Assembly: GCA_937922655.1 (NCBI GenBank)
Contig: CALAJH010000073.1
Location: forward strand, 1 to 56,238
From: an uncultured Bacteroidia bacterium
GTDB lineage: Bacteria; Bacteroidota; Bacteroidia; J057; CALAJH01
Length of the DNA stretch: 56,238 bases
Reading direction: 5' to 3'
Each line of letters begins with the position of its first letter. The first letter of the stretch is position 1. The notes under the pieces were generated by a model, which was given only the letters and a program-made list of their open reading frames with translations, did not search any database and had not been told where the DNA came from. Made by a program: the position numbers and the translations under genes. Below are positions 1-9,214 of this stretch, in pieces.

Positions 1-55
1 TTTAACGATTGTTTTGTGCCTTGTTGTTTTTTCGGCGTGATGGTTTTATATTTGC

Positions 56-904
56 GTGGTGAACACCGATGCGCTGTTTTTCACTTTGTGCAAGGAGGTT
101 CCGCACGAACTTGACGGCGTATTGAGTTTGCCGAAAGGGGAATTTTCGTTTGCCGCGCCGGTGTTCAAGTCGGTGGAAAAGCGGGTGGACGCGGTTTTTG
201 TTCCTTTGGATTCCGGGGACAGGCCGCGTTTGCACGAGTTTTACAATTATGCGGAGCCTTTGGCGTACGTCGACGCGGTGATAAAGGCTTGTCTTTACGC
301 CGAGAAGCACGGCGTCATGCCGGAGACGAGCGTTGTTTTCGCCAAGCGCGTTCATGTTCCGAGGGACGAATACGGCATTGCGGTGCGTCATGGTATTCGG
401 ACGGTGATTTTGGAGGCGTTGGACGAACGTTTTTCGAACGTTTACGTAGAAGCGGTGTTGTGGGCGGCGAACGCGCCGCGCCGTCGTCACGACGAGCGCA
501 TATACCGCAATTTGCGTCGTAGGCGTCCCGAGGATTTGAAGTTTCAACGCATCATAGCGTATATTATGAGGGAGAAGCATGCGGCCCAAACGGGCCAAGA
601 ACCCGAAAGGGGCTGGGATTTGTCGCTGAGCGTGGAGGAGATATTCATGCGAAGCGAGGGTTGGCTTGGGGAGTTGTTGCGCAAGGTGGCTCGTGAAAGT
701 TTGGCCAAGGCCCAAGCCGAAAACAAAAGATTGGAGCGACAACTGAAAAAAGCGGAGGCGAAAGCCGAGGCGGCGAGGCAAAAAGCGGAGGCGGAAAAAA
801 TCGCCGTCGCTCGAAAAATGTTGGCCGAAGGCATGGCGCCGAAAACCGTCGCCAAAATCATTGGCTTGCCGCAGGCCAAGTTTATGCCGCCGAAAAATTC
901 TTAA
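56..904 (+). CDS. Rpn/DUF2887-like PD-(D/E)XK protein, probably degenerate
   Basis: This 282-residue protein starts at GTG 56, with a second GTG at 59; the nearest upstream ATG (40) is out of frame. The N-terminus, with NTDALFFTL and then RVDAVFVP around residues 43-50, resembles the DUF2887/Rpn branch of PD-(D/E)XK nucleases, which are linked to transposase-like or recombination-promoting activity. The family usually follows the first Asp with an E-x-Q or E-x-K strand. Here the matching stretch reads E61-F-Y63, so catalysis may be lost. Residues 215-260 form a charged coiled coil rich in KAEA. The last 30 residues (ARKMLAEGMAPKTVAKIIGL) look like the small helix-turn-helix tail typical of these proteins, and the gene at 18.8-19.6 kb has a similar tail. 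Family assignment is moderate; function is not known. Confidence 0.6.
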   Translation: MVNTDALFFTLCKEVPHELDGVLSLPKGEFSFAAPVFKSVEKRVDAVFVPLDSGDRPRLHEFYNYAEPLAYVDAVIKACLYAEKHGVMPETSVVFAKRVHVPRDEYGIAVRHGIRTVILEALDERFSNVYVEAVLWAANAPRRRHDERIYRNLRRRRPEDLKFQRIIAYIMREKHAAQTGQEPERGWDLSLSVEEIFMRSEGWLGELLRKVARESLAKAQAENKRLERQLKKAEAKAEAARQKAEAEKIAVARKMLAEGMAPKTVAKIIGLPQAKFMPPKNS

Positions 905-1082
905 TTTTTGCATTTGTATTAAAAATGATTTCCAAAAAAGTTGAACGGACGACGAATTGTCGGCATGCTTATATATTGTAGGAAATTATTAAACCCGTAA
1001 AAAAAATTTCGGAAAACGAGCGAAAGCCTATTCCTTCTACGAATATGTCGCCAATTTTGTATTGAAAAAAACGTTTTAAATT

Positions 1083-4000
1083 ATGCTTTGGCTATGGATA
1101 GCCGCCTTTTCGACGGCATGGGGGCAGGTGGTTCACGAACCCGGAACACCCGTTTATTGGGAAGGGAGAGAGCCGTGGGTGAGCGCCTTCGTACCGCCGA
1201 TTCCCGACCGTGAACGGCTCTTGCAAGAAGATCTCGAAGAAGCGGGGTTAAACCGTCCCTTCCGTTTTGCCCAAGCCGTTCCCGTGGCTCTAAATCCTAA
1301 AACGGCGGGACGTTGGGACGGCTCGACTTGGTTTTGCGAAGTGTACGCCCCCGGCGCCACGTGCTTGGCTTTTGTTTTCGACCGTTTTCGTTTGCCGCCG
1401 GGAGGACGCTTTTTCGCCTACTCCCCCGACCGCGCCCTCGTTCGCGGCCCCTTTACTCACCGCAACAGTTACGACGACTTTGCCATCGTTCCTTTACCCG
1501 GCGAACGCGTGTATTTGGAATATTCCGGACCCTCGCCCGACTTCAACATCCGCGCCGTTTCTTACGGTTACAAAGACGCGCTCTTTTCTCGTACCCGTTA
1601 CGATAAAGACTTCGGTGATTCCGAGGAGTGCCACGTCAATACCGTTTGTCCGTTGGCCGCCGATTGGCAGGACGAAAAGCGCGGCGTGGCCCTGCTTTTG
1701 ACCGCCGACATGACGCGTCTTTGCTCCTCGTCGTTGATTAACAACGTCCGTCAGGACGGACGGGCGTACGTTTTGACCGCCGACCACTGCTTGGACGGCA
1801 ACGTTTCAGGATGGGCGGCGATGTTCAATTACGAAAGTCCAACCTGCACTCCCAACCAAGACGGGCCGACGAATCAAACCGTTCAAGGCGCGACGCTTCG
1901 AGCGAATTTGGCCGGCAGCGATTTTGCCCTCGTCGAATTCAACGACCGTCCGCAAAACTTCTATAACGTCTATTTCAACGGCTGGAACCGGCAAGACCTC
2001 GCCTCGTCCAACGCGACCGTTATTCACCACCCCCAAGGCGACGTCAAAAAAATCAGTTTCGATTACGACCCCGTCGTTTCGTCAAACTATTTCGGATTCA
2101 ATCCCGATAATTCTCACTGGAAAGTAGTGAATTACGAGGTGGCGGCGACGGCTCCCGGCTCTTCGGGTTCTCCTTTGTTCGATAATCAGTCGCGAATCAT
2201 CGGGCAGCTCCACGGCGGAGAATCATGGTGCAGCGTCTTGGACGCCGACGAATACGGCAAATTTTCCTATTCTTGGGCAACCCAACCCCAAGTCAATCGC
2301 CAACTTAAATTTTGGCTCGACCCCGACAACACCGGCGTTTGGACGCTCAACGGCGCCTATATCGCCCCGCAACCCGTCGTGCAATTTTCCGCATCGCAAA
2401 ACGAGGCTTACGCGTTTCCGGGATGCAACCCGCCGACGATAACCTTTACCAATCAATCAAGCGGGATTCTCAATCCCACAACCTACACATGGGAATTTCC
2501 GGGGGGCGTGCCTTCGTCGTTTTCCGGACCCAATCCCCCGCCCGTAACCTATTCCACCCTCGGACTTTTCAACGTCCGATTGACGATTTGCAACTCCGAC
2601 ACTTGCTATTCCAACCTTCAGACCAATTTTATATCGATTTTGGAAGCTTCGGCCCTTTCTTTACCCTTCGTCGAAGATTTTGAAGGTCCCGACCGTTGGA
2701 GCATCGAAAACCCCGACGGCAACCTGACTTGGAAGTTCGATTTTTGCGAGGGAAGCAACGCCGGCGCGCGGGCGGCCGTTATTGAGTTTTACAATTATTC
2801 GGCCCTAGGCCGGCGCGATCGTTTAATTTCCCCACCGCTCGATTTTTCCGGCGTCCAAGCGCCCATCACCCTCGAATTCGACTACGCCTATTGTCGTTAT
2901 CCCTTCCAGTCGGGAACGGACTCGCTAATCGTCGGGGTGTCGAGAAATTGTGGACAAAACTTTACCCGCATACGCGCCTTCGGCGACAGCGGACAAGACA
3001 ATTTCGCCAGCTATCCCCCATATGGCGAGTATTTCGTTCCCGGCGTGGGCGACTGGTGTTTTGGGACGCTCACGCCGGCCGAATGTCCGTCGCTCGACCT
3101 TTCCGCTTTTGCCGGAGAATCAAGCGTTCAAATCGTTTTCGAGTCCTACAACAACTACCTCAACAATTTATGGTTGGACAACATTCGGGTTCGCGGCGCG
3201 GCGGTCAATCCTTGTCCGTTTACCTCGAATTTCACCGTCAATCATTTGAACCGTTGTACGGGCGAGGAATTGACCGTTCAATACACGGGCAACGCCCCTT
3301 CAAGCGCCGGATTTGCGTGGAATTTCGACGGTGCGGAAGTGGTTTCGGGCGAAGGCGTCGGGCCTTATGTTTTACGATGGGCCACGCCGGGCAACAAAAC
3401 CCTGCGCTTGGTCGTTTCCGACGGCGGGTGTACGGCCAACGCCTTTTCCCTATCGGTTCGGGTAACGGCGGTTTCGGCGGATTTTGAAATCATGAACGCA
3501 ACGGCCTGTTCGGGAGTGCCGCAAACGGTGCAACTTTTGGGGCCGTCCACGCCCGGCGCCCAGTATTTTTGGAGTTTCGGCGGGGCAACGATAGTTTCGG
3601 GTTCGGGCCCGGGGCCGTACCAAATCGTTTGGAACGACGGCGGCGAAAAGACCGTTACGCTCGACGTAACCGACGGCTCGTGTATCGCCCGACAAGAACG
3701 TTCGATTAACGTCGTCCACGTTCCCCAACCCGAACTTTTCACCCCCGACTTCAACCCGTCCGTAGGGCAGGAATACTCGGTAACGGCGTCGAGTTCCGAA
3801 GTCGACGTACAATATATCTGGGATTTCGGCGGGGCGACGGCCACGCCCGGCGGAAGCGCCGACCCCAACCAAATATTGATTTGGAACGCCGAGGGACTCA
3901 AAACCGTTGGCTTGCGTCTGCTCAAAAACGGATGCTATTCCCAAGCCGTTTCGGTGCAGGTACAAGTGTTGGGGCAAGTCGCGCGTGCCCAAACGACGTC

Positions 4001-4241
4001 GGAAAATTTTATTGTTTACCCCCAACCCGCCAACGACCGCCTTGTTTTGGAGTGGAACGGAGCGGACGTGGTTTCGTTGGCGGTATACGATGCGACGGGG
4101 CGGACGGTCGTCCCGGCTTTTCGACCCCAAGAGGCGCCGTTCCACCGGGACGTTTCCTCTTGGCCCGGCGGATTGTATTTTTTGAAAGTGCGATTGGCGA
4201 ATCAAACACAAAAAATACTTAAATTAGCGGTCCAACACTGA
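1083..4241 (+). CDS. T9SS-exported lysyl-endopeptidase-like serine protease with PKD domains
   Basis: This 1052-residue secreted protein starts with a signal peptide (residues 1-15, ending WGQ). A trypsin-fold (S1, lysyl-endopeptidase-like) domain covers about 180-415, with a visible triad: His235 in TADHC, Asp280 in GSDFALVEF and Ser361 in GSSGSP. Next come a PKD-like domain (about 435-520), a jelly-roll or MAM-like module starting LPFVEDFEG (about 535-705), three further PKD/Ig-like modules, and a type A T9SS sorting tail (about 970-1052; YPQPANDRLVLEW). The expected role is cell-surface or extracellular protein degradation. The beta-lactamase-fold gene follows after 14 nt, so the two are probably cotranscribed. 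A near-consensus -7 box (CAATTTTG, 1052-1059) lies upstream. Cleavage specificity is inferred from family resemblance only. Confidence 0.88.
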   Translation: MLWLWIAAFSTAWGQVVHEPGTPVYWEGREPWVSAFVPPIPDRERLLQEDLEEAGLNRPFRFAQAVPVALNPKTAGRWDGSTWFCEVYAPGATCLAFVFDRFRLPPGGRFFAYSPDRALVRGPFTHRNSYDDFAIVPLPGERVYLEYSGPSPDFNIRAVSYGYKDALFSRTRYDKDFGDSEECHVNTVCPLAADWQDEKRGVALLLTADMTRLCSSSLINNVRQDGRAYVLTADHCLDGNVSGWAAMFNYESPTCTPNQDGPTNQTVQGATLRANLAGSDFALVEFNDRPQNFYNVYFNGWNRQDLASSNATVIHHPQGDVKKISFDYDPVVSSNYFGFNPDNSHWKVVNYEVAATAPGSSGSPLFDNQSRIIGQLHGGESWCSVLDADEYGKFSYSWATQPQVNRQLKFWLDPDNTGVWTLNGAYIAPQPVVQFSASQNEAYAFPGCNPPTITFTNQSSGILNPTTYTWEFPGGVPSSFSGPNPPPVTYSTLGLFNVRLTICNSDTCYSNLQTNFISILEASALSLPFVEDFEGPDRWSIENPDGNLTWKFDFCEGSNAGARAAVIEFYNYSALGRRDRLISPPLDFSGVQAPITLEFDYAYCRYPFQSGTDSLIVGVSRNCGQNFTRIRAFGDSGQDNFASYPPYGEYFVPGVGDWCFGTLTPAECPSLDLSAFAGESSVQIVFESYNNYLNNLWLDNIRVRGAAVNPCPFTSNFTVNHLNRCTGEELTVQYTGNAPSSAGFAWNFDGAEVVSGEGVGPYVLRWATPGNKTLRLVVSDGGCTANAFSLSVRVTAVSADFEIMNATACSGVPQTVQLLGPSTPGAQYFWSFGGATIVSGSGPGPYQIVWNDGGEKTVTLDVTDGSCIARQERSINVVHVPQPELFTPDFNPSVGQEYSVTASSSEVDVQYIWDFGGATATPGGSADPNQILIWNAEGLKTVGLRLLKNGCYSQAVSVQVQVLGQVARAQTTSENFIVYPQPANDRLVLEWNGADVVSLAVYDATGRTVVPAFRPQEAPFHRDVSSWPGGLYFLKVRLANQTQKILKLAVQH

Positions 4242-4255
4242 GTCATAAACAATAA

Positions 4256-5665
4256 ATGTTGAAAAAAGTCTATTTGATTTTGGCGTTCGTTTCATGGACG
4301 CCAACGGTATGGAGCCAAACTTTTCCGCCCGAACTGGCGGAAAAACTCAATGCGCGTTTGGACAGCGTTTATGCGGCCCGTCCGTACAAGGCGGGTTTGA
4401 GCGCCGCGATATATTTGCCCGACGGGGCGTTGTGGACGGGGGCCGTAGGGGTGGCCCACATTATAGAGCGTACGCCCGTGACCCCCGACCATAAATTTCG
4501 CATTTATTCTTCGACCAAGCCCGTGACCGCCGCCATGATATTAAGCTTGGCGGCCGACGGTTTGATAAGTCTTGAAGATTCGTTGTCCAAGTTTCTTCCG
4601 TGGATAGACACCGTTCCCAATCTTCGCGGCGACGTAACCCTTGCTCAACTGCTTACCCACGAGACGGGTTTCAACGACTACACCGAGAACATGGCGTTTC
4701 AAATCCAAATCATAGCCAACTACGACACGGTTTGGACGCCCGAAAACATCATCCAACATTGCGAGGCGCCGTGGTTTGCCCCCGGCCAAAACCGTCGGTA
4801 TTCCAGTACCAACTACGTTCTTTTGGGCATGGTCGTCGAAAAAGTGATGAACATGTCGGCGGCGGAGGCGTTTCGGCAAAACTTTTTTGAACCCTTGGGG
4901 TTGAACGATATGTACCTTTCCGATGGTTCGGAACCGGCGGGAACCTTGGCCGGGCCGCACGACAACCTCAAAGATTTCGGACTTACACCCGACTCGATAT
5001 CTTATTTGCCGTTTTCTTATCGGGGGATTATCACGGGGGCGTGGACGACGGGCGCGGTCGTTGCGACGGCCCGCAATTTGGCTTTGTGGGGACGGCAATT
5101 GTGGGGCGGAAACGCGTTGTCGCCTCAGGCCCGCGAACTCATGCTCGGTTCTTTGCCGTCGTACGGTTCGGTCAATCCTTTTAACCCCGAAAAAACGGTG
5201 GACGACAATTTTCCGGGCTACGGCGTTTTTCACGAATGGGCGACGATGGAAGGATTTGTCGGCCACGGCGGCGCCTCGATTGGTTATCGTTCGGTTTACG
5301 CCCATCACCCCGAAAAAAATATTTCCATCGCCGTTTGTACCAATCAGGGCAAAGGGGATATGTCGGGCGTGGCGCATGAATTGATGAAGGTGGTCTACGA
5401 ACATTTGGGACTCGAGTACACAAACCGAACCGAGGCTTTCGTTCCGGGCTTTTCGGTGTACCCCAATCCCGGTCGTGAAACGTTTCGAGTTCAAGCCGCC
5501 GAGCCTATCGACGTCGTTTTATACGACCTTGCGGGGCGCGTAAGGTTTGAACGAAAAAACACGTTTGACGCACACATTTCCGGTTTGGCGCCCGGGATGT
5601 ACTTGGTTCGTGCAACGGCCCAAAACGGCGCCGCCGTTACGAAAAGAGTGGTCGTCGAGCGGTAA
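4256..5665 (+). CDS. Secreted beta-lactamase-fold serine hydrolase with T9SS tail
   Basis: This 469-residue protein has a signal peptide (1-20, ending VWSQ). It carries a class C beta-lactamase/D-Ala-D-Ala carboxypeptidase-like domain over about 30-385. The S-x-x-K motif is Ser85-S-T-Lys88. The Tyr motif reads Y182-S-S, with Ser where class C enzymes have Asn, followed by TNY. The third motif is HGG within GHGGASIGY near residue 340. The C-terminus from about 400 is a T9SS type A sorting domain (VYPNPGRETFRV). It may act on peptidoglycan peptides, D-amino-acid peptides or esters; the sequence does not say which. It lies 14 nt downstream of the secreted protease, so both are probably exported together for extracellular hydrolysis. 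Confidence 0.88.
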   Translation: MLKKVYLILAFVSWTPTVWSQTFPPELAEKLNARLDSVYAARPYKAGLSAAIYLPDGALWTGAVGVAHIIERTPVTPDHKFRIYSSTKPVTAAMILSLAADGLISLEDSLSKFLPWIDTVPNLRGDVTLAQLLTHETGFNDYTENMAFQIQIIANYDTVWTPENIIQHCEAPWFAPGQNRRYSSTNYVLLGMVVEKVMNMSAAEAFRQNFFEPLGLNDMYLSDGSEPAGTLAGPHDNLKDFGLTPDSISYLPFSYRGIITGAWTTGAVVATARNLALWGRQLWGGNALSPQARELMLGSLPSYGSVNPFNPEKTVDDNFPGYGVFHEWATMEGFVGHGGASIGYRSVYAHHPEKNISIAVCTNQGKGDMSGVAHELMKVVYEHLGLEYTNRTEAFVPGFSVYPNPGRETFRVQAAEPIDVVLYDLAGRVRFERKNTFDAHISGLAPGMYLVRATAQNGAAVTKRVVVER

Positions 5666-5763
5666 ACGAGGGTGTCGTAAAGGAAATAGTTCAACCTCTC
5701 GGTGTTTGGGACGACCGGTCGTTTGTTGCGACAAATTTGCGTGGGCGCTGCAAAGTTTTCGCG

Positions 5764-5771
5764 TAATTTTG
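5764..5771 (+). promoter_or_regulatory. -7 promoter box (TAATTTTG) for the TolC-type gene
   Basis: TAATTTTG matches the Bacteroidota -7 consensus TAnnTTTG and ends 16 nt before the ATG at 5788. A TTTG at 5736-5739 lies 24 nt upstream, a little beyond the usual -33 spacing. Assigned by consensus only. Confidence 0.55.
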
Positions 5772-5787
5772 CGCTACAAACAGACAT

Positions 5788-7149
5788 ATGAATAATTTGA
5801 GTTGGCCGCCGGCGGAAAGACTTTACAAGGGCTGCCGTGTATGGCTGTCGATAACGGTGGGGGCGTTGCTTTTGTGGCGTTCGTTGTCGGCGCAGCCGCG
5901 TATGCTGACGGCTTCCGAGGTGGCGGCCGTCGCTCTTGAACACAACCACGACGTACGCATCGCCCGCAATGCCGTTGAAATCTCGGAAAACAACCGGCGC
6001 CCCGGCAATGCCGGTCTTTTGCCATCCGTGAGCCTGAACGCCAATTTCAACTATGGCAACAACAACACCAGTCTGCGTTTTGCGGGCAACATTCCTCCCG
6101 TCGAGAACCCGGCGGCCCGGAATACGGTGCTCGCAACGAACTTGGCGGTCAATTATACGGTGTTCGACGGTTTGCAGGGATGGTTTACCTTGCGCAGGTT
6201 CGGGGCGACGGAAGAACGTACCGAGACCGAATACCGTTTGGCGATGGAGAACACGCTTTTGCAAACCTTGCAGGCGTATTATGAACTTTCGCGGGCGGAA
6301 AAGAACTTGGCTATTGGTCGTGCGGCTTTGGAACTAAGTTCGGAGCGCTTGCGCCGAGCGCGGGCGCGCTTTGAGTCGGGCAATGCGCCGCGTTCGGAGA
6401 TTTTGGGCGCCCAAGTGGACCTCAACGCCGACAGTTCCGTTTACGCCAACGCCCGGCTCGCCGTCGAAAACGCCAAACGTTCGCTCAACCGGTTGGCGGG
6501 CGGCAAACTCGGCGCCGATTTTTCGATAGATACGACGGTACTGCTCAACGCACCCGTCACCCTCGAGGCCGTGCTTGCCGCCGCCCTCGAAAACAACGTC
6601 AACGTTGTTTTGGCGGAAAAGCGGCGCCAAGAAGCGGAATGGGACGTTAAACTGGCCCAAGCCGCCGTTTATCCCCGTTTGGATTTGAACGCCCAATACG
6701 GCATTTCGCAACAAAACAACGACGCGGGCATTCTGCTCGAAAACCGGACGTTCGGTTTTTCGGGGGGGCTGACGTTTCGCTTCAATATTTTCGACGGTTC
6801 GCGTGCCAAAATCAGAATCCAAAACGCGGAAACGAGCGTCAAAACCAACGAATTGGCACGGGAACGAGCGAAATTGGTCGTCGAAGAGCAGACGCGCAAC
6901 GCTTACGCGCTTTATCAAACCCGAAGGTTTTTATTGGATTTGGAAACGCGCAACGGCGAGGTGGCCCGGGAAAACTACGAACGTCTCGGCGAACAGTTCC
7001 GACAAGGCTTGGCCAACGGCACGCAATATCGCGAGGCGCAAATCAACTGGGTTCGCGCCCAAGCCGCGCGTGAAAATGCACGCATCGCCCTCAAAATTTC
7101 GGAAATCGAACTGCTTACATTGTCGGGCGCTTTGCTAAAAAGTGAATAA
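5788..7149 (+). CDS. TolC-family outer-membrane efflux channel
   Basis: This 453-residue protein has an N-terminal hydrophobic export signal (about residues 12-35, ending LSAQP). It then shows the duplicated layout of TolC/OEP proteins: long helical hairpins rich in Ala, Glu and Arg (for example TETEYRLAMENTLLQTLQAYYELSRAEK in part, about 150-180, and the matching ARERAKLVVEEQTRNAYALY region about 355-375) separated by beta segments such as VNYTVFDG and TFRFNIFDG. It would form the outer-membrane tunnel of a tripartite exporter. No inner-membrane pump or adaptor gene is adjacent, so its partner must lie elsewhere. It has its own consensus promoter. The substrate is unknown. Confidence 0.85.
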   Translation: MNNLSWPPAERLYKGCRVWLSITVGALLLWRSLSAQPRMLTASEVAAVALEHNHDVRIARNAVEISENNRRPGNAGLLPSVSLNANFNYGNNNTSLRFAGNIPPVENPAARNTVLATNLAVNYTVFDGLQGWFTLRRFGATEERTETEYRLAMENTLLQTLQAYYELSRAEKNLAIGRAALELSSERLRRARARFESGNAPRSEILGAQVDLNADSSVYANARLAVENAKRSLNRLAGGKLGADFSIDTTVLLNAPVTLEAVLAAALENNVNVVLAEKRRQEAEWDVKLAQAAVYPRLDLNAQYGISQQNNDAGILLENRTFGFSGGLTFRFNIFDGSRAKIRIQNAETSVKTNELARERAKLVVEEQTRNAYALYQTRRFLLDLETRNGEVARENYERLGEQFRQGLANGTQYREAQINWVRAQAARENARIALKISEIELLTLSGALLKSE

Positions 7150-7203
7150 TCGTCGACGAAATGTGTACGTTCGTAATGAAAAATTAAATGGTAATCGAAA
7201 AAT

Positions 7204-7235
7204 TTTGGTAGTTGTCTTATAAAACCCTAATTTTG
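7204..7235 (+). promoter_or_regulatory. Bacteroidota promoter, TTTG-N20-TAATTTTG
   Basis: TTTG at 7204-7207 and TAATTTTG at 7228-7235 are separated by 20 nt, within the usual range for this phylum. The -7 box ends 26 nt before the small ORF at 7262. It supports a real transcription unit that may continue into the sugar-phosphate transferase gene. Confidence 0.6.
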
Positions 7236-7261
7236 TAACGTAAATTGCATAGCAACGCCCT

Positions 7262-7423
7262 ATGGCAAGAAAACCCGACAAACGAACCTTCGTCCGCTGG
7301 ATGCGGGCGCTGGCAAAAGTACGCAACCGCAAGTTCAACCCGCCCGTTCGCGGTCGGAAGCAAACGTTGGAGGAGCGCAACAAACCCGTTTTGGATAAGT
7401 TGGCCAAGGCCCTCGGCATATAA
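7262..7423 (+). CDS. Small basic protein, 53 residues, unknown
   Basis: This short ORF encodes 53 residues from ATG 7262 to TAA 7421-7423. It is strongly basic: Lys and Arg are spread along the whole chain (starting MARKPDKRTF and later VRNRKFNPPVRGRK), and it ends in a helical stretch (LDKLAKALGI). It has no signal peptide or membrane segment. Support for a real gene comes from a consensus promoter 26 nt upstream and the 55-nt gap to the downstream transferase. The composition suggests nucleic-acid or ribosome binding, but I recognise no family. An overlapping ORF in another frame (from 7245) has no start context and an implausible composition. Confidence 0.5.
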   Translation: MARKPDKRTFVRWMRALAKVRNRKFNPPVRGRKQTLEERNKPVLDKLAKALGI

Positions 7424-7477
7424 ACGCATTCGTTTCCGCGTCTATCCCTCTATTTTTTTAATGCTTTGAACAATTAC

Positions 7478-8623
7478 ATGCCCTCGGTAATATTGCCCAT
7501 CGTGGGAGCCGCGGTGTTCGGCTACCTCTTAAACAGGATATTGATAAGGCTTTCCCATCGTTTGGGACGCTTAAACGCCGGCGAACAAAAACAAATTCGC
7601 TGGGCAAGCCATTCCAAGCCGTTGGTCGGGGGCATAACGTTTTACATTACGTTCCTGATTGCGGGTGCGACGGCGGTCTTTATGCCCGGCGGCGGCTATG
7701 CCCCGTTTTTTGAAGGTTTTGGGGCCCTGATGTTGGTTTCAACTTTGGGGTTTCTTATCGGCTTGGCCGACGACGCCTACGAAACCCGTCCGTTTCTCAA
7801 ATTTTTGGGGCAATTTCTTTGCGGCGCGATACTCGTTGGTTTGGGGGTAACCATCAATCTAACGGGTTATTGGTTGGCGGACGCGGCTCTGACCGTCTTT
7901 TGGACCGTCGGCATTATGAACAGCGTCAATATGCTCGACAACATGGACGCCGTTACCGGCACCGTCTCCGCCACCATTATTTTTGTGGCGATGGCGGTAT
8001 GGACGGCGCTCCGAACCCCTTACACTCTCGAATATTACGTTTACGCGGCGATTTTCGGTTCGCTCATCGGCTTTCTTGTTTTGAATTGGAACCCTTCCCA
8101 ACTCTACATGGGCGACACCGGAAGTCAATTTTTGGGGGCGTTCTTGGCCTATTTGGGCATACGGATGTTTTGGAATCAGCCTTATACCGCGTCCGAGGGT
8201 GAAGGTTTGGTCTTGCGCCAAGGTTTGTTGGCGGTGTTAGCTTTTTTGGTTCCCATCATGGACACGACCTTCGTTACCGTCGTTCGATTGAGCAAGGGCA
8301 AGTCCCCGTTTATCGGCGGTCGGGACCATACCACGCACCACCTTTCGTATTTAGGCGTACCCGAAAAATTTGTCCCCGTGGTCATGGGGGCGACCTCGAT
8401 ATTGTCGGGATCGCTGGCGATGTTTGCGACATTGGCCGTGGCCAAATGGTCGGTGGAATACGTTTGGCTTTTCGGCGGATACATCGCGGCGGTGTTTGGC
8501 CTTTTCGTTTTGCTGTATCGCAAGGGAGCGGCCAATTTAAAACTCAGAAGCCGGTCGTTGAATTCTTCCGTCGCGCAAGACATCGAAACCCTTTCCGAAA
8601 CGCCCGTTTCCGCCCGCCGATAA
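7478..8623 (+). CDS. MraY/WecA-family polyprenyl-phosphate sugar-1-phosphate transferase
   Basis: This 381-residue, multi-membrane-spanning protein is read from ATG 7478; a TTG four codons upstream is less likely. It has the signature motifs of the family that moves a sugar-1-phosphate from a UDP-sugar to undecaprenyl phosphate: D98-D99 in GLADDAYE, the N148-x-x-N-x-x-D-N-x-D157 loop, GDTGSQFLG with D213, and the HTTHH loop at 284-288. Loop lengths and the lack of MraY-specific residues favour a WecA/TagO-like enzyme that starts O-antigen, capsule or teichoic-like glycan assembly over peptidoglycan MraY. The next gene begins directly after its stop codon. Confidence 0.85.
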   Translation: MPSVILPIVGAAVFGYLLNRILIRLSHRLGRLNAGEQKQIRWASHSKPLVGGITFYITFLIAGATAVFMPGGGYAPFFEGFGALMLVSTLGFLIGLADDAYETRPFLKFLGQFLCGAILVGLGVTINLTGYWLADAALTVFWTVGIMNSVNMLDNMDAVTGTVSATIIFVAMAVWTALRTPYTLEYYVYAAIFGSLIGFLVLNWNPSQLYMGDTGSQFLGAFLAYLGIRMFWNQPYTASEGEGLVLRQGLLAVLAFLVPIMDTTFVTVVRLSKGKSPFIGGRDHTTHHLSYLGVPEKFVPVVMGATSILSGSLAMFATLAVAKWSVEYVWLFGGYIAAVFGLFVLLYRKGAANLKLRSRSLNSSVAQDIETLSETPVSARR

Positions 8624-9154
8624 ATGCTTAAAGCGCTTCAACGGGCGGACGACGAATCCCTAGCCCAATCCGGCAAACAAATTCTTTTCCTCAATTCGTT
8701 GGCGGCGGCCCTCGCCCTATTGGGTCTTCAGTACTCCCACGCATTGTTGATTGCGGGCATTGGAACGCTAGGAATGACGTCTTTTTTCGCCGGCATGTTT
8801 ATGGGGCCCATAGTGCGCAAGCGTACCCAAATTTCGGATGTTTTTGCCCGTCATTTTGAATCGGTCGCACAAAAAAATCCCGTATTGCGTTTGTTTTCCA
8901 CGCTTGCGGCGACGCTTGTCGGTCAGTCCGTCGCCGTCGTCTTGACGGGACTCCTCTTTTATCTTTCGGGGTGGTCCGGCGCCAACGAAATGACGATGGT
9001 CGGTGGAATAACGTTGGTTCCGGCGCTTGGGTTGCTTTTTTACGTCGTTGAGTCCAAACTCTGGGACGGTCCGTTGGTTGCGTTGGCGTACCGAATGTTC
9101 CTTCCCCCCATCGCAACGGGACTGGTTATCGCCGTTACGACCTTCACCGCTTGA
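8624..9154 (+). CDS. Predicted integral membrane protein, unknown
   Basis: This 176-residue protein begins at the ATG directly after the stop of the transferase gene (TAAATG), so translation is likely coupled. It has about four or five hydrophobic segments (near 25-40, 42-63, 90-115, 125-145 and 150-172) joined by short basic loops such as GPIVRKRTQ. I recognise no family motif. The tight spacing suggests a role tied to the lipid-linked sugar pathway, for instance as a membrane partner, but that is only inferred from position. A bidirectional terminator follows. Confidence 0.6.
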   Translation: MLKALQRADDESLAQSGKQILFLNSLAAALALLGLQYSHALLIAGIGTLGMTSFFAGMFMGPIVRKRTQISDVFARHFESVAQKNPVLRLFSTLAATLVGQSVAVVLTGLLFYLSGWSGANEMTMVGGITLVPALGLLFYVVESKLWDGPLVALAYRMFLPPIATGLVIAVTTFTA

Positions 9155-9167
9155 TTTGACCACAAAA

Positions 9168-9191
9168 AAACGCCTCTCGTCGGAGGCGTTT
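9168..9191. terminator. Bidirectional terminator between convergent genes
   Basis: A 9-bp perfect stem (AAACGCCTC/GAGGCGTTT) with a TCGTCG loop lies between the convergent genes ending at 9154 and 9215. A-rich sequence before it and T-rich sequence after it would give a U-tract on either strand. Confidence 0.8.
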
Positions 9192-9214
9192 GATTTGTTT
9201 TTGTGGGTTGTTTC

